DNA of 64,000 nucleotides from Limnochorda pilosa (GTDB lineage Bacteria > Bacillota > Limnochordia > Limnochordales > Limnochordaceae): NCBI RefSeq assembly GCF_001544015.1, contig NZ_AP014924.1:2976001-3040000 (forward strand), read 5' to 3'. Of this stretch, positions 8,993-17,522 are shown piece by piece (within the stretch, counting starts at the first letter, position 1; each line of letters opens with the position of its first letter). The notes below the pieces were generated by a model that worked only from the letters and a program-made list of their open reading frames with translations, searched no databases and was not told the DNA's origin. Position numbers and translations under genes: made by a program.

Positions 8993-10624
8993 CTACTCCC
9001 ACTCGATGGTGCCGGGCGGCTTGGAGGTGATGTCGTAGACCACCCGGTTCACCTCGGCGATCTCGCCCGTGATGCGGCTCGCCATGCGCTCCAGCACCGG
9101 GTGAGGCAGGCGGGCCCAATCGGCGGTCATGCCGTCCACGCTGGTGACCGCCCGCACCGCCACCAGGTACCCGTAGGTGCGGCCGTCGCCCATCACCCCC
9201 ACGGTGCGCAGCGGCGTGAGGACGGCGAAGGCCTGCCAGACCTCATCGTGGAGCCCGGCACGCTCCAGCTCCTCCCGGACGATGGCGTCGGCCCGTCGGA
9301 CGATCTGGAGGCTCTGGGGCTCCACCGGCCCCAGGATCCGCACCGCCAGCCCCGGCCCCGGGAAGGGGTGCCGCCCGATGAGCCGCTGGGGCAGGCCCAG
9401 CTCCCGGGCCAGCTCGCGCACCTCGTCCTTGAAGAGCTCCCGCAGCGGCTCCACCAGCTCCATGGCCATGTCGGCCGGGAGGCCCCCCACGTTGTGGTGG
9501 CTCTTGATCACCGAGGCCGCCGGCGCCGGCCCCCCCGCCTGGCCGGGGTCGCCGCTCTCGATGACGTCGGGGTAGAGGGTGCCCTGGGCCAGGAAACGGA
9601 CGGGTCCCAGCTTCCGGGCCTCCTCCTCGAAGACGCGGATGAACGCGTTCCCGATGCGCCGCCGCTTCTCCTCGGGGTCCACCACGCCCTCCAGGCCGGC
9701 CAGGAAGCGTTCCCGGGCATCCACCACCACCAGCCGGTCGCCGAGGAAGGCGAAGGCCTCCCGGACCTCCTCCACCTCACCCTCGCGCAGCAGGCCGTGG
9801 TCCACGAAGATGCAGGTGAGCCGGTCGCCCACGGCCCGATCGAGCAGGGCTGCGGTGACGCTCGAATCCACCCCGCCGCTCAGCCCCAGTACCACACGCT
9901 CTTGCCCGATGCGCCTGCGCAGCGCCTCCACCTGGTTCTCCAGGAAGGTGCTCATCTGCCAGAGGCCGTGCACGCCGCACACCCGGTAGAGGAAGTTCCG
10001 GATCACGGCCGTCCCCTGGGGCGTGTGGCTCACCTCGGGGTGGAACTGGACCCCGTAGAGGGGCCGCTCCCGGTGGCGGACGGCCGCGACGGGGGCCGCC
10101 TCGGTGGAGGCGATCACCTCGAACCCCTGGGGCGGCTCCACCACGTGGTCGCCGTGGCTCATCCAGACCTCCAGCGGCCCCGACGCCTCCAGGCCCGCGA
10201 AGAGGTCGCTCCAGTCCCGCACCTCCAGCTTCCGCCCGCCGTACTCCCGCTGCCCCGCCGCCTCCACCCGCCCCCCGAACTGGTAGGCCATCACCTGGAG
10301 GCCGTAGCAGATCCCCAGGATGGGCACACCCGAGCGATAGAGCTCGGGGTCGGGCCGTGGGGCCCCAGGCGCGTAGACACTGGCCGGCCCGCCCGAGAAG
10401 ATGATGCCCCTGGGGTTGCGGGCCAGCACCTCCGCGGCCGGGGTCGCGGCGGGCAGCACCTCGCAGTAGACGTGGGCCTCCCGCACACGCCGGGCGATGA
10501 GCTGCCGGTACTGGGCGCCGAAGTCCAGGACGACGATGCGCTCCTCGCGGGCGTCGGCGACGGGGCGGGCTCCCGGCGTGACGGCGGCGGCCGCCTGCGC
10601 CTCGGCGGAAGACCGGGGCGTCAC
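8993..10624 (-). CDS. guaA: GMP synthase (glutamine-hydrolysing)
   Basis: Amidates XMP to GMP. The N-terminal class-I amidotransferase (about residues 28-215) shows C106 in GICYGLQ and H195/E197 in VQFHPEVSH. The central ATP-pyrophosphatase has the PP-loop SGGVDSS at 249-255. The C-terminal dimerisation domain ends in the standard [10 protein letters not shown]. At 543 residues it is full length with a 25-residue nonconserved N-terminal tail. GTG is the start; GTGA overlaps the hpt stop. Purine genes leading a his operon make sense metabolically, because ATP and PRPP are shared substrates. Confidence 0.97.
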   Translation of the reverse strand: MTPRSSAEAQAAAAVTPGARPVADAREERIVVLDFGAQYRQLIARRVREAHVYCEVLPAATPAAEVLARNPRGIIFSGGPASVYAPGAPRPDPELYRSGVPILGICYGLQVMAYQFGGRVEAAGQREYGGRKLEVRDWSDLFAGLEASGPLEVWMSHGDHVVEPPQGFEVIASTEAAPVAAVRHRERPLYGVQFHPEVSHTPQGTAVIRNFLYRVCGVHGLWQMSTFLENQVEALRRRIGQERVVLGLSGGVDSSVTAALLDRAVGDRLTCIFVDHGLLREGEVEEVREAFAFLGDRLVVVDARERFLAGLEGVVDPEEKRRRIGNAFIRVFEEEARKLGPVRFLAQGTLYPDVIESGDPGQAGGPAPAASVIKSHHNVGGLPADMAMELVEPLRELFKDEVRELARELGLPQRLIGRHPFPGPGLAVRILGPVEPQSLQIVRRADAIVREELERAGLHDEVWQAFAVLTPLRTVGVMGDGRTYGYLVAVRAVTSVDGMTADWARLPHPVLERMASRITGEIAEVNRVVYDITSKPPGTIEWE

Positions 10625-11169
10625 CGGCGGGCCTCCGAGTAGACCCCAGGGCGGAGGATGCCCACGTAGGGAAGGTTCCGGTACTTCTCGGCGTAGTCCA
10701 GGCCGTAGCCCACCACGAAGGCATCGGGGATGGTGAAACCAGTGTAGCGCACGGGGAGCTCCACCTGCCTGGGAACCTGCTTGTCCAGGAGCACGCAGAT
10801 CTCCAGCGAGTTGGGTCGCCGGGAGCGCAGGTTCTCCAGGAGGTAGGCCAGGGTGAGGCCCGAGTCGATGATGTCCTCCACGATCAGGACGTCCTTCCCC
10901 TCGATGGGGTCGTCCAGGTCTTTGAGGATGCGCACCACACCGCTGCTGTGCGCCTCGTTGCCGTAGCTCGAGATGGCCATGAAGTCGATGGTGACGGGAA
11001 CCCGGATGGCGCGCAGCAGGTCGGCGACGAAGAGGACCGCGCCCCGCAGGATGCAGATGAGGGCCAGCGGGCGGCCTGCGTAGTCCCGGCTGATCTGCTC
11101 ACCGAGCTCGGCCACCCGGCGGGCGATCTGCTGCTCGTCGATCAGGATCTCCTGGATGTCCGGATCCAA
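10621..11169 (-). CDS. hpt: Hypoxanthine phosphoribosyltransferase
   Basis: A 182-residue purine salvage enzyme making IMP or GMP from the base and PRPP. The PRPP-binding loop [14 protein letters not shown] is intact, as is the flexible-loop region [14 protein letters not shown]. Translation most likely starts at TTG (11169), which follows a GGAGGG ribosome-binding site by six bases. It is the first gene of the hpt-guaA-his operon and sits about 20 bases after the predicted transcription start. Confidence 0.95.
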   Translation of the reverse strand: MDPDIQEILIDEQQIARRVAELGEQISRDYAGRPLALICILRGAVLFVADLLRAIRVPVTIDFMAISSYGNEAHSSGVVRILKDLDDPIEGKDVLIVEDIIDSGLTLAYLLENLRSRRPNSLEICVLLDKQVPRQVELPVRYTGFTIPDAFVVGYGLDYAEKYRNLPYVGILRPGVYSEARR

Positions 11170-11196
11170 GCCGATCCCTCCAAAAAGGTTGCTCCC

Positions 11197-11225
11197 ATTC
11201 TAGCACAGGGGCGAAGGGCGGGCAA
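11197..11225 (-). promoter_or_regulatory. Sigma-A promoter of the hpt-guaA-his operon
   Basis: On the minus strand TTGCCC (11225-11220) and TAGAAT (11202-11197) are 17 bases apart. This gives a leader of about 20 bases before the hpt TTG. I saw no attenuator, T-box or leader peptide, so histidine-specific control at this promoter is not evident. Confidence 0.7.
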
Positions 11226-11410
11226 CGAAGCGAGACGTCGGGGCGCGGCGCAGGCTCGGAGAAGGGCGGCCCGCCCTTCGTGCGGGCAGGAGATAGGACC
11301 AGCGGCGAATCGCGGCGACCGGCAGGGGACATGGCGCCGACGGCGAATCGGCTATGGGTGTACGGCGCCCTTCCGCGGGGAGGGTGCGCAGAGACGGCCC
11401 TGAGCGGCGT

Positions 11411-12019
11411 ATGGCGGTGGTGAGCGTGATGACCTTCATCAACTTGCGGGACTATGCCGGCGATGGCGGCGCGCCCACGGAGGGACCGGTGGGCCGGTTC
11501 GCCGAGTACCTGGGACGGATCGTGGCCGCCGGCCTGGCCTACCCCGCGGGGCCCACGATCCCCACGGCCATCCGCTGCCGGCGCCGGCCGGGGCACCGCC
11601 GCTGCTCAGGCTACCTCGACGTGACCCGCCTGGACATCCCGCGCGAGATCCGCTGGCAGTGCCCCGAGTGCGGGGATCAGGGCGTCATCCGCGACTGGCA
11701 GGGAACCCCCTGGGATAGGCGCTTCCCCCAGCACCCCCTGCCCGAGGAAGCCTCCTTCTGGCTCGTGGTCGACGACGAGGAGATCCAGGCGCTGGCCCGG
11801 CTGATCCCCGACATGGCCCGGGAGGGCGCCCGGATGGTGGCCGCCGGCCTTCGCACGCCCGAAGGGATCACCCTCGCGGGCGACGTGGAGGCGTTCATGG
11901 CCGTGGCCGACGCGATCCGCCTGGCCCTCCTGGACGGCTCCTCCTCCGCCACCCGGCGGCTCCTGGTAGGCCTTCTCGAGCGGCTCGCCATGGTCGTGGC
12001 CGACAGCGACTGGAGCTGA
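11411..12019 (+). CDS. Unknown protein with CxxC zinc-ribbon-like centre
   Basis: About 202 residues from the ATG at 11411; ATG codons at 11354 and 11429 are alternative starts and no ribosome-binding site decides between them. The middle holds IRCRRRPGHRRCSG followed about 25 residues later by WQCPECGDQGVI, four cysteines that could bind one zinc, then WQGTPWD. The C-terminal half is helical with a leucine-rich end. I recognise no enzyme motif. It points away from hpt and converges on degV. The composition matches its neighbours, so there is no sign of transfer. Confidence 0.6.
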   Translation: MAVVSVMTFINLRDYAGDGGAPTEGPVGRFAEYLGRIVAAGLAYPAGPTIPTAIRCRRRPGHRRCSGYLDVTRLDIPREIRWQCPECGDQGVIRDWQGTPWDRRFPQHPLPEEASFWLVVDDEEIQALARLIPDMAREGARMVAAGLRTPEGITLAGDVEAFMAVADAIRLALLDGSSSATRRLLVGLLERLAMVVADSDWS

Positions 12020-12035
12020 CCCGCCCGGCCGCACG

Positions 12036-12869
12036 TCAGTAGTAGGCGACGGCCACCGCACCCGGCCCCCCGTAGGTTCCGAGGACCGGGGAGAGGCCGG
12101 CGAGGATGGCCTCCTTCGGCTGCACCCGTTCCACCACGGTTGCCAGAAGGCTGCGGCCCTCCTCGAGGGCGTCACCGTGCATCACCGCCAGGTGGCCCTC
12201 GCCGGTCCGGAGCTCCTCCACCACCCGCTCCGCGACGAACTCGAGGGCGCGGCGCCAGGTGCGCTGCCGTGTCACCGGCACCACCACGCCATCGTCCACG
12301 GTCACCACCGGTTTCATCTGGAGGAGCGTTCCCGCCCAGGCCGCCGCCTTGCCGATGCGTCCACCCCTTCGGAGGTACTCCAGGGTGGGAATGGCCGCGA
12401 GGATCCGGGCCCGGTTCAGCACCCGGCGGGCTTCCGCGAGGACCTCGTCCAGGCTGGCGGCGGCCCGGGCCGCCCGCGCCGCCGCCAGGGCGGCGAAGCC
12501 CTGGGCCATGATGCCGGTGCGGGTGTCGATCACCTCCACCACCCGTTCGGTCCACTGCCGGGCCGCCTGGACGGCCGACTGGAAGGTCCCGCTCAGCTCG
12601 CTGCTCAGGGTGAGGACCACGATGCCGGTGGCGCCTTTGCCCGCCAGGCGCTCGAAGGTGCGGGCGAAGTCGCCGGGGGTGGGTTGCGCCGTGGTGGGCA
12701 GGCGGTCGGTGGTGCGCAACTGGCTGAAGAAGGCCTTGGGTGTCAGATCCACCCCGTCGCGGTAGGTGCGGCCGCCCAGGGTGACGTAGAGGGGCACGAC
12801 CTCGATGCCCTCGGCCTGAGCCAGGTCCGGGGGGAGGTCTGCGACGCTGTCGGTGACCACGCGGATCAC
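12036..12869 (-). CDS. DegV family fatty-acid-binding protein
   Basis: 277 residues. DegV (FakB) proteins bind a fatty acid and present it to the FakA kinase. The N-terminus IRVVTDSVADLPPDLA, TTAQPTPGDFARTFE, the lipid-pocket motif TLSSELSGTFQSA and the C-terminal RTWRRALEF and MHGDALEE segments are typical. GTG at 12869 lies eight bases after GGAGG, and the open frame upstream of it is not conserved. No dak/FakA gene is in the window. Confidence 0.9.
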   Translation of the reverse strand: MIRVVTDSVADLPPDLAQAEGIEVVPLYVTLGGRTYRDGVDLTPKAFFSQLRTTDRLPTTAQPTPGDFARTFERLAGKGATGIVVLTLSSELSGTFQSAVQAARQWTERVVEVIDTRTGIMAQGFAALAAARAARAAASLDEVLAEARRVLNRARILAAIPTLEYLRRGGRIGKAAAWAGTLLQMKPVVTVDDGVVVPVTRQRTWRRALEFVAERVVEELRTGEGHLAVMHGDALEEGRSLLATVVERVQPKEAILAGLSPVLGTYGGPGAVAVAYY

Positions 12870-12949
12870 AGGTTGTCCTCCGTTCGGCGGCTCCGTTCGC
12901 CGGGGTCCGCCGAGGAGCAGGCGATGAGGGGTGGGGTCAGGGGTGCGGG

Positions 12950-13483
12950 TCAGGGCGTCTCGCCCGGTGCCTCGCCGAGCCTTCGGTAGAGACCGCTCTT
13001 GCCGCCCGACTTCTCCACCAGGCGGACCCGGTCTACGACCATGGCGGGGTCCAGGGCCTTGCACATGTCGTAGACGGTCAGGCAGGCCACGCTCACCGCG
13101 GTGAGCGCCTCCATCTCCACGCCCGTCCGGTCGGTGGTCTGCACCCGAGCCTCCACCTGAACGGCCCCCTCCCCCTCGTCGACCCAGAGGTCCATCTCCA
13201 GGCCGGTGAGGGCGATGGGGTGCGCCAAGGGGATCAGGTGCGGAACCGCCTTGGCCGCCAGGATGCCGCCCACCCGGGCCACCGCCAGCACGTCGCCCTT
13301 GGGCACCCGCCCTTCAGCCACGGCCTTCAGGCATGCCCGGTCCATGCGCACCATGCCCCGCGCCACGGCCCGCCTCAGGGTGGCCGCCTTTCCCCCGACC
13401 TCCACCATCCGGGCGGCGCCGGCCCCGCGAACCTCACCGGGCGCGCCGGACTCCCCGTTGCCGGGCTTGCCGGCTCCTTCCAT
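12950..13483 (-). CDS. moaC: Cyclic pyranopterin monophosphate synthase MoaC
   Basis: Acts in molybdenum cofactor synthesis, converting the MoaA product to cyclic pyranopterin monophosphate. The family landmarks are MVEVGGKAATLRRAVA, KGDVLAVARVGGILAAK, the catalytic LIPLAHPIALTG, TGVEMEALTAVSVA and MCKALDPAM. The start at 13483 is chosen for the GGGAGGAGG six bases upstream; a 25-residue low-complexity leader precedes the conserved part. It follows moeA, with a gap of about 100 bases. Confidence 0.93.
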   Translation of the reverse strand: MEGAGKPGNGESGAPGEVRGAGAARMVEVGGKAATLRRAVARGMVRMDRACLKAVAEGRVPKGDVLAVARVGGILAAKAVPHLIPLAHPIALTGLEMDLWVDEGEGAVQVEARVQTTDRTGVEMEALTAVSVACLTVYDMCKALDPAMVVDRVRLVEKSGGKSGLYRRLGEAPGETP

Positions 13484-13590
13484 GCCGCTCCTCCTCCCTG
13501 TAGTACGAGAGAGCCCCGCATCGGGTTCTCCGGCGGACGCTCCTCTTCCCTCGCACCCCGCGGACCGGCGCCGGCCCACCTCAACCGCCC

Positions 13591-14895
13591 TCAGGCGCCC
13601 GCCCAGAAAGCGAAGGGCTCCACCTCCACCCAGGCGCCCTCGGGCAGCTCCCCCACCCCCGCCGGCACCCGGAAGAGCCCGTCGCCCTTCACCATGGACG
13701 AGATGGCGCCGGACTTGGAGACGATCGGCTCGGCCACCCAGCCCCGCTCATCCTGGAGGAGCTGGGCCCGCCAGTAGTCCTCCCGCCGGCCCGCGGTGCG
13801 GATCGACCGGGTGAGCCGCGCCCGCACGGGCGGCAGCCCGGGCCCGAAGTGCTGCACCCCCAGCAGGTGCTCCAGGGCCGGGCGCACGAAGAGGTGGAAG
13901 ATGACCATGGCCGACACCGGGTGGCCTGGAAGGCCGTACAGAAGCTTGCCGCCGGCCAGCGCGACCAGGGTGGGCTTGCCTGGCCGCACGGCCACACCGT
14001 GCACCACCACGCGGGCGCCGGGGAGCGCCTCCACCGCCTCCCGGGCGTGGTCGCGCTCGCCCACCGAGCTGCCCCCCGAGATCAGCACCAGGTCGGCCGA
14101 GCGCCAGGCCTGGGCCACCGCGGCGTCCAGCGCCTCTCGGGTGTCGGGTACGATGCCCATGGCAACCGGCTTCGCCCCCGCCTGCCGGCAGAGGGCGGCC
14201 AGGGTGGTACCGTTCATGTCCCGCACCTGGCCGGGGCCGAGTTCGGCCGCGGGGGGCACCAGCTCGTCCCCCGTGGAGAGGAGCGCCACCGTCGGCCGGC
14301 GGCGCACCCAAGGCTCCAGCTCCCCCAGGGCGGCCAGCAGCCCCAGATCCTGGGGCCGCAACCGGCGGCCCGGCAGCAGCAGCCGCTCCCCAGGCCGCAC
14401 GTCTTCCTGGGCTCCCATGCGATTCGCACCCGCGGGCACGGCCTCCAGGACCTCCACCCACGTCTCGCGAGGGGCCGGATCCTGCCCGGGGGCACCCCCA
14501 CCCTCGGAGATCTCTGGCCGCCGCGTCTCCTCGTACATCACCACCGCGTCGGCCCCGGGCGGCAACACCCCTCCCGTGGGAACCTCCACCGCCTGGCCGG
14601 GACCCACCGCGACCCGGGCCGGCTCCCCCATGGCCACGCCCCCCACCCGGCGAAGACGCGCGGGGTTCTCGGGGGTCGCGGCGGCCACGTCCGCCGATCG
14701 CACCGCGTAGCCATCCACCGTGGAGCGGTCGAAGCCGGGAAGGGCCCGGCGGGCCTCCACCACCCGGCTGAGCACCCGACCCAGGGCCTCGTCCAGGGGC
14801 ACCTGCTCCTCCCCAGGCCGCGCGGCCTCGGGGAAGAGGGCCTCCAGCCGCCGGCGGGCCTCCTCCACGGACACCAGCTCCCACGTACGCCTCAC
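13591..14895 (-). CDS. moeA: Molybdopterin molybdenumtransferase MoeA
   Basis: Inserts molybdate into adenylylated molybdopterin. 434 residues from the GTG at 14895, whose GTGA overlaps the comB stop. Landmarks: ALPGFDRSTVDGYAVRSAD in domain I/II, PTGGVLPPGADAVV, and in the MPT-binding domain LISGGSSVGERD and VRPGKPTLVA, then YGLPGHPVSAM. The frame continues open for another 660 bases upstream, but that is a comB shadow. With moaC it implies a molybdenum enzyme in the host. Confidence 0.95.
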   Translation of the reverse strand: MRRTWELVSVEEARRRLEALFPEAARPGEEQVPLDEALGRVLSRVVEARRALPGFDRSTVDGYAVRSADVAAATPENPARLRRVGGVAMGEPARVAVGPGQAVEVPTGGVLPPGADAVVMYEETRRPEISEGGGAPGQDPAPRETWVEVLEAVPAGANRMGAQEDVRPGERLLLPGRRLRPQDLGLLAALGELEPWVRRRPTVALLSTGDELVPPAAELGPGQVRDMNGTTLAALCRQAGAKPVAMGIVPDTREALDAAVAQAWRSADLVLISGGSSVGERDHAREAVEALPGARVVVHGVAVRPGKPTLVALAGGKLLYGLPGHPVSAMVIFHLFVRPALEHLLGVQHFGPGLPPVRARLTRSIRTAGRREDYWRAQLLQDERGWVAEPIVSKSGAISSMVKGDGLFRVPAGVGELPEGAWVEVEPFAFWAGA

Positions 14896-15650
14896 CTGCC
14901 AGCCACCTCCGGCATCGTCCCCCCCGCCCCCACCGGTCGGAGCCAGCCGTCCTCGAGCCGAACCGGCCGGTCCCACGCGTCCTTCCGGGCGGCCATCTCC
15001 AGGTCCGCCCCGAAGCCCAAATCCAGCAGGCGCCGCCCGTGCTCCGCCGCCCGCAGCGCCTCCAGCTCCCGGCCCTCCCAGGCTGCCGCGACCGCCTCCG
15101 CCACCCGGGCCCCGTCCGAGCGGTCGAGGCCCTCGCACGCCTCGCGCAGCCGGCGCACCAGCCACCCGGCGGCCAGGACGTCCTCCAGGGAAAGACGGCC
15201 CCGGGTGCCCGCGCAGACCACGTGCACGTCGCGCCGGGCCGCAGCCAGGTAGAGCGCCGTCGCCCCCGCGTTCCGCAGCGAGGCGACCAGCACCTCGCCG
15301 GCGGAGGCCACCTGGCCCAGGGCCCGGGTGCCGTTGGTGGTGGTCAGCACCAGGCGGCGACCGGCCACGTCCCTCTGGGTCAGCTCGGCGGGCGAGTTGC
15401 CCAGGTCGAAGCCGGGCAGGGGCAGGCCGCCCCGCTCGCCGGCCAGGAGCACGGCGTGGCCCTGCTCGCGCAGGGCGGCCGCAAGCCGGAAGGCCTCGTC
15501 CACCTCGGGCACCGGCCGCACCCCCCAGGCCCCCCGCTCCAGGGCGGTGGCCACCCACGTGGTGGCACGCAGGACGTCCACCACCACCGCCACCGCTTCC
15601 GGGTCGGGCTCACCCGCCTCCTCGGCCCGCAGCGCCACCTCCGTCTTCAT
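14892..15650 (-). CDS. comB: 2-phosphosulfolactate phosphatase (ComB family)
   Basis: 252 residues. The DVLRATTW motif near the N-terminus and LTTTNGTRAL in the centre are signatures of ComB, which dephosphorylates 2-phosphosulfolactate in sulfolactate or coenzyme M synthesis. The ATG at 15650 overlaps the stop of the parA-like gene (ATGA). No comA or comC is near, so the substrate in this organism is uncertain. Confidence 0.85.
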   Translation of the reverse strand: MKTEVALRAEEAGEPDPEAVAVVVDVLRATTWVATALERGAWGVRPVPEVDEAFRLAAALREQGHAVLLAGERGGLPLPGFDLGNSPAELTQRDVAGRRLVLTTTNGTRALGQVASAGEVLVASLRNAGATALYLAAARRDVHVVCAGTRGRLSLEDVLAAGWLVRRLREACEGLDRSDGARVAEAVAAAWEGRELEALRAAEHGRRLLDLGFGADLEMAARKDAWDRPVRLEDGWLRPVGAGGTMPEVAGR

Positions 15651-16636
15651 TCCGATCCTCCTTCCGGGAGACCTCCGCCTTCCCCGCCCGCGGTCGACGA
15701 CCCGGGAGCCCGGGACGGCCGCAGCGGGAGGTTGCGCATGGGCCCCACCGTTCCCCACACCCGCTCCCTCCACGCCCGCGCCCGATCCTCCCGCCCGCCG
15801 GGAGGCGGAGGGCCGGTCGCCGGGCCCAGCCGCCGCAGGGCGCCGGGAGCCGCGCCTTCCTCCGGGGTGCCGGGGGCCCGTCGCTTCAGCTCCAGGGCCA
15901 CTTCCCGGTAGACCTCGGTCCCAGGGCTCCCGGGTGAGAAGGCCAGGATGGGCAGGCCGGCCTGGGCCGCCTCCGAGAAGCGGATGCTCCGGGGCACCAC
16001 CTGAGGCAGCACCGGGTACTCCCGGCCGAAGTGCTGCTGCACGGCCTCCAGGCTCTCCCGGGCGTGCCGGGTGCGCGTGTCGTAGAGGGTGGGCAGGATC
16101 CCCACCACCCGCAGGCGGCTGTTCAACCGCACCCGTACCTTTCCCATGGTGCGGATCAGAACCTCCACCCCCCGCAGGGAGAGGAACTCGCAGGCCACGG
16201 GAATGAGCACCTGGTCGCAGGAGGCGAGGGCATTGACGGTGAGGAGCCCCAGGCTCGGCTGTGAGTCGATGAGGATCCACCCGTAGCGGTCCAGCAGCGG
16301 CGCCAGCATGGCCCCGATCCGCCGCTCCCGGGCCACCATGTTCATCAGCTCCATCTCGGCCAGGGAGAGATCCATGTTGGACGGCAGCAGGTCCACCCCG
16401 AACCGGGTGGAGAGCAGGAAGCGCTCGGCGGCGGCGTCCTTCATGAGCCCGTCGTAGACGCTCGCCTCCAGGTCGTCGGGGGCGAAGCCCGACGCCAGGG
16501 TGAGGGAGCCCTGGGGGTCCAGGTCCACCATGAGCACCCGCTCGCCCATCTCCGCCAGGGCCGCCGCCACGTTGAGGACCGTGGTGGTCTTGGCCACGCC
16601 GCCCTTCTGATTGGCCACCGTGAGCACCCGGACCAT
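15647..16636 (-). CDS. ParA/Soj-type ATPase without ParB
   Basis: 329 residues, of which about 250 are the ATPase. The deviant Walker A KGGVAKTTT, the Walker A' LMVDLDPQGS and the Walker B-like ILIDSQPSLGLLTVNAL put it in the ParA/MinD superfamily. The ATG at 16636 follows GGGGGAG. The C-terminal 80 residues are Pro/Gly/Arg-rich and specific to this protein. No ParB or parS is evident. As first gene of a run with comB and moeA it may be an orphan positioning ATPase rather than the chromosome ParA. Confidence 0.85.
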   Translation of the reverse strand: MVRVLTVANQKGGVAKTTTVLNVAAALAEMGERVLMVDLDPQGSLTLASGFAPDDLEASVYDGLMKDAAAERFLLSTRFGVDLLPSNMDLSLAEMELMNMVARERRIGAMLAPLLDRYGWILIDSQPSLGLLTVNALASCDQVLIPVACEFLSLRGVEVLIRTMGKVRVRLNSRLRVVGILPTLYDTRTRHARESLEAVQQHFGREYPVLPQVVPRSIRFSEAAQAGLPILAFSPGSPGTEVYREVALELKRRAPGTPEEGAAPGALRRLGPATGPPPPGGREDRARAWRERVWGTVGPMRNLPLRPSRAPGSSTAGGEGGGLPEGGSE

Positions 16637-16798
16637 GGGCTCCCCCCTCTCGCCGGGAACGACCGACCCCACCGGGAAAGACACCCAGCTTTGCCTCTGC
16701 GTGCGTGAGAACGGCTGAGCTTGGGGCTCCTGCCGTCTCCCGGCTCCTGAGGGGGTTCCAGGAAGGCTCACAGGTTCCAGCGAGCGTTTCCAGCCCAG

Positions 16799-16824
16799 AC
16801 GGAACGGGTTCCGTCGGCTATACT
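16799..16824 (+). promoter_or_regulatory. Probable promoter with embedded 16-base perfect palindrome
   Basis: ACGGAAC-GG-GTTCCGT (16799-16814) is a perfect dyad directly before a TATACT -10 box (16819-16824). It therefore occupies the -35/-10 spacer of the promoter that would serve the LysM hydrolase at 16900. A dyad in the spacer is the usual place for a repressor or MerR-type operator. No convincing -35 is seen. Confidence 0.5.
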
Positions 16825-16899
16825 GCTGCCGGGCCTGTCCCCCGCCCCCGTGCGGAGCGGGCATGCCGCCGCACACCACACACAAGAGGAGATGAATTC

Positions 16900-17481
16900 A
16901 TGCAACGCAGCATCCTTCGCCGCGTCGCCCTTGGCGCCCTCCTCTTCCTTGCCGCGGCCCTCCCGGCCTCTGCGGCCACCTACACCGTCCAGCCGGGCGA
17001 CTCGCTCTGGCTCATCGCGCAGAGGACGGGCTCCAGCGTGGGCCAGCTCCAGCAGATGAACGGGGTGTGGTCCGGGGTCATCTACCCCGGACAGCGCCTG
17101 ACGGTGCCCCGGCCTGCCGGGCCGAGCCCGGCGGATCAGGAGCTCCTGGCCCGTCTGGTGGCGGCCGAAGCCCAGGGCGAGCCCTACGCCGGCATGGTGG
17201 GCGTGGCTTCGGTGGTGCTCAACCGGGTCAAGGACGCCCGCTTCCCAGGCACCATCCCCGGGACCATCTACCAGAGGGGCGCCTTCGAGTCGGTCTCCAA
17301 CGGGCTCATCTGGCGTCGCCAGCCCACCACCACGGCCTACAAGGCAGCTCAGGACGCGGTGGCCGGCTGGGATCCCACCTGGGGCGCCCTCTTCTTCTGG
17401 AACCCCTCGGTTCCCGTCAACCCCTGGATGTGGACCCGGCCGGTGACCACCCAGATCGGGAACCACCTCTTCGCCCGCTGA
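16900..17481 (+). CDS. LysM-domain cell-wall hydrolase, SleB/CwlJ type
   Basis: 193 residues from ATG with AGGAGA upstream. A signal peptide (RRVALGALLFLAAALPASA) is followed by one LysM module (YTVQPGDSLWLIAQRTG ... IYPGQRLTVP), which binds peptidoglycan. The C-terminal hydrolase domain (about residues 80-193) has LVAAEAQGEPYAGMVGVASVVLNRV and ALFFWNP. This family includes spore cortex-lytic transglycosylases but also vegetative enzymes. The gene is alone, with a dyad-containing promoter and a strong hairpin after it. Confidence 0.9.
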   Translation: MQRSILRRVALGALLFLAAALPASAATYTVQPGDSLWLIAQRTGSSVGQLQQMNGVWSGVIYPGQRLTVPRPAGPSPADQELLARLVAAEAQGEPYAGMVGVASVVLNRVKDARFPGTIPGTIYQRGAFESVSNGLIWRRQPTTTAYKAAQDAVAGWDPTWGALFFWNPSVPVNPWMWTRPVTTQIGNHLFAR

Positions 17482-17490
17482 TCCCGTGCT

Positions 17491-17515
17491 GGGGCGGGGC
17501 CTGAGGCCCCGCCCC
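17491..17515. terminator. GC-rich hairpin between convergent genes
   Basis: An 11-base perfect stem (GGGGCGGGGCC / GGCCCCGCCCC) with a TGA loop lies ten bases after the LysM hydrolase and eight before the end of the aminotransferase. There is no clear U-tract on either strand, so it is best called a bidirectional, possibly weak, terminator. Confidence 0.55.
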
Positions 17516-17522
17516 GGCGGTC

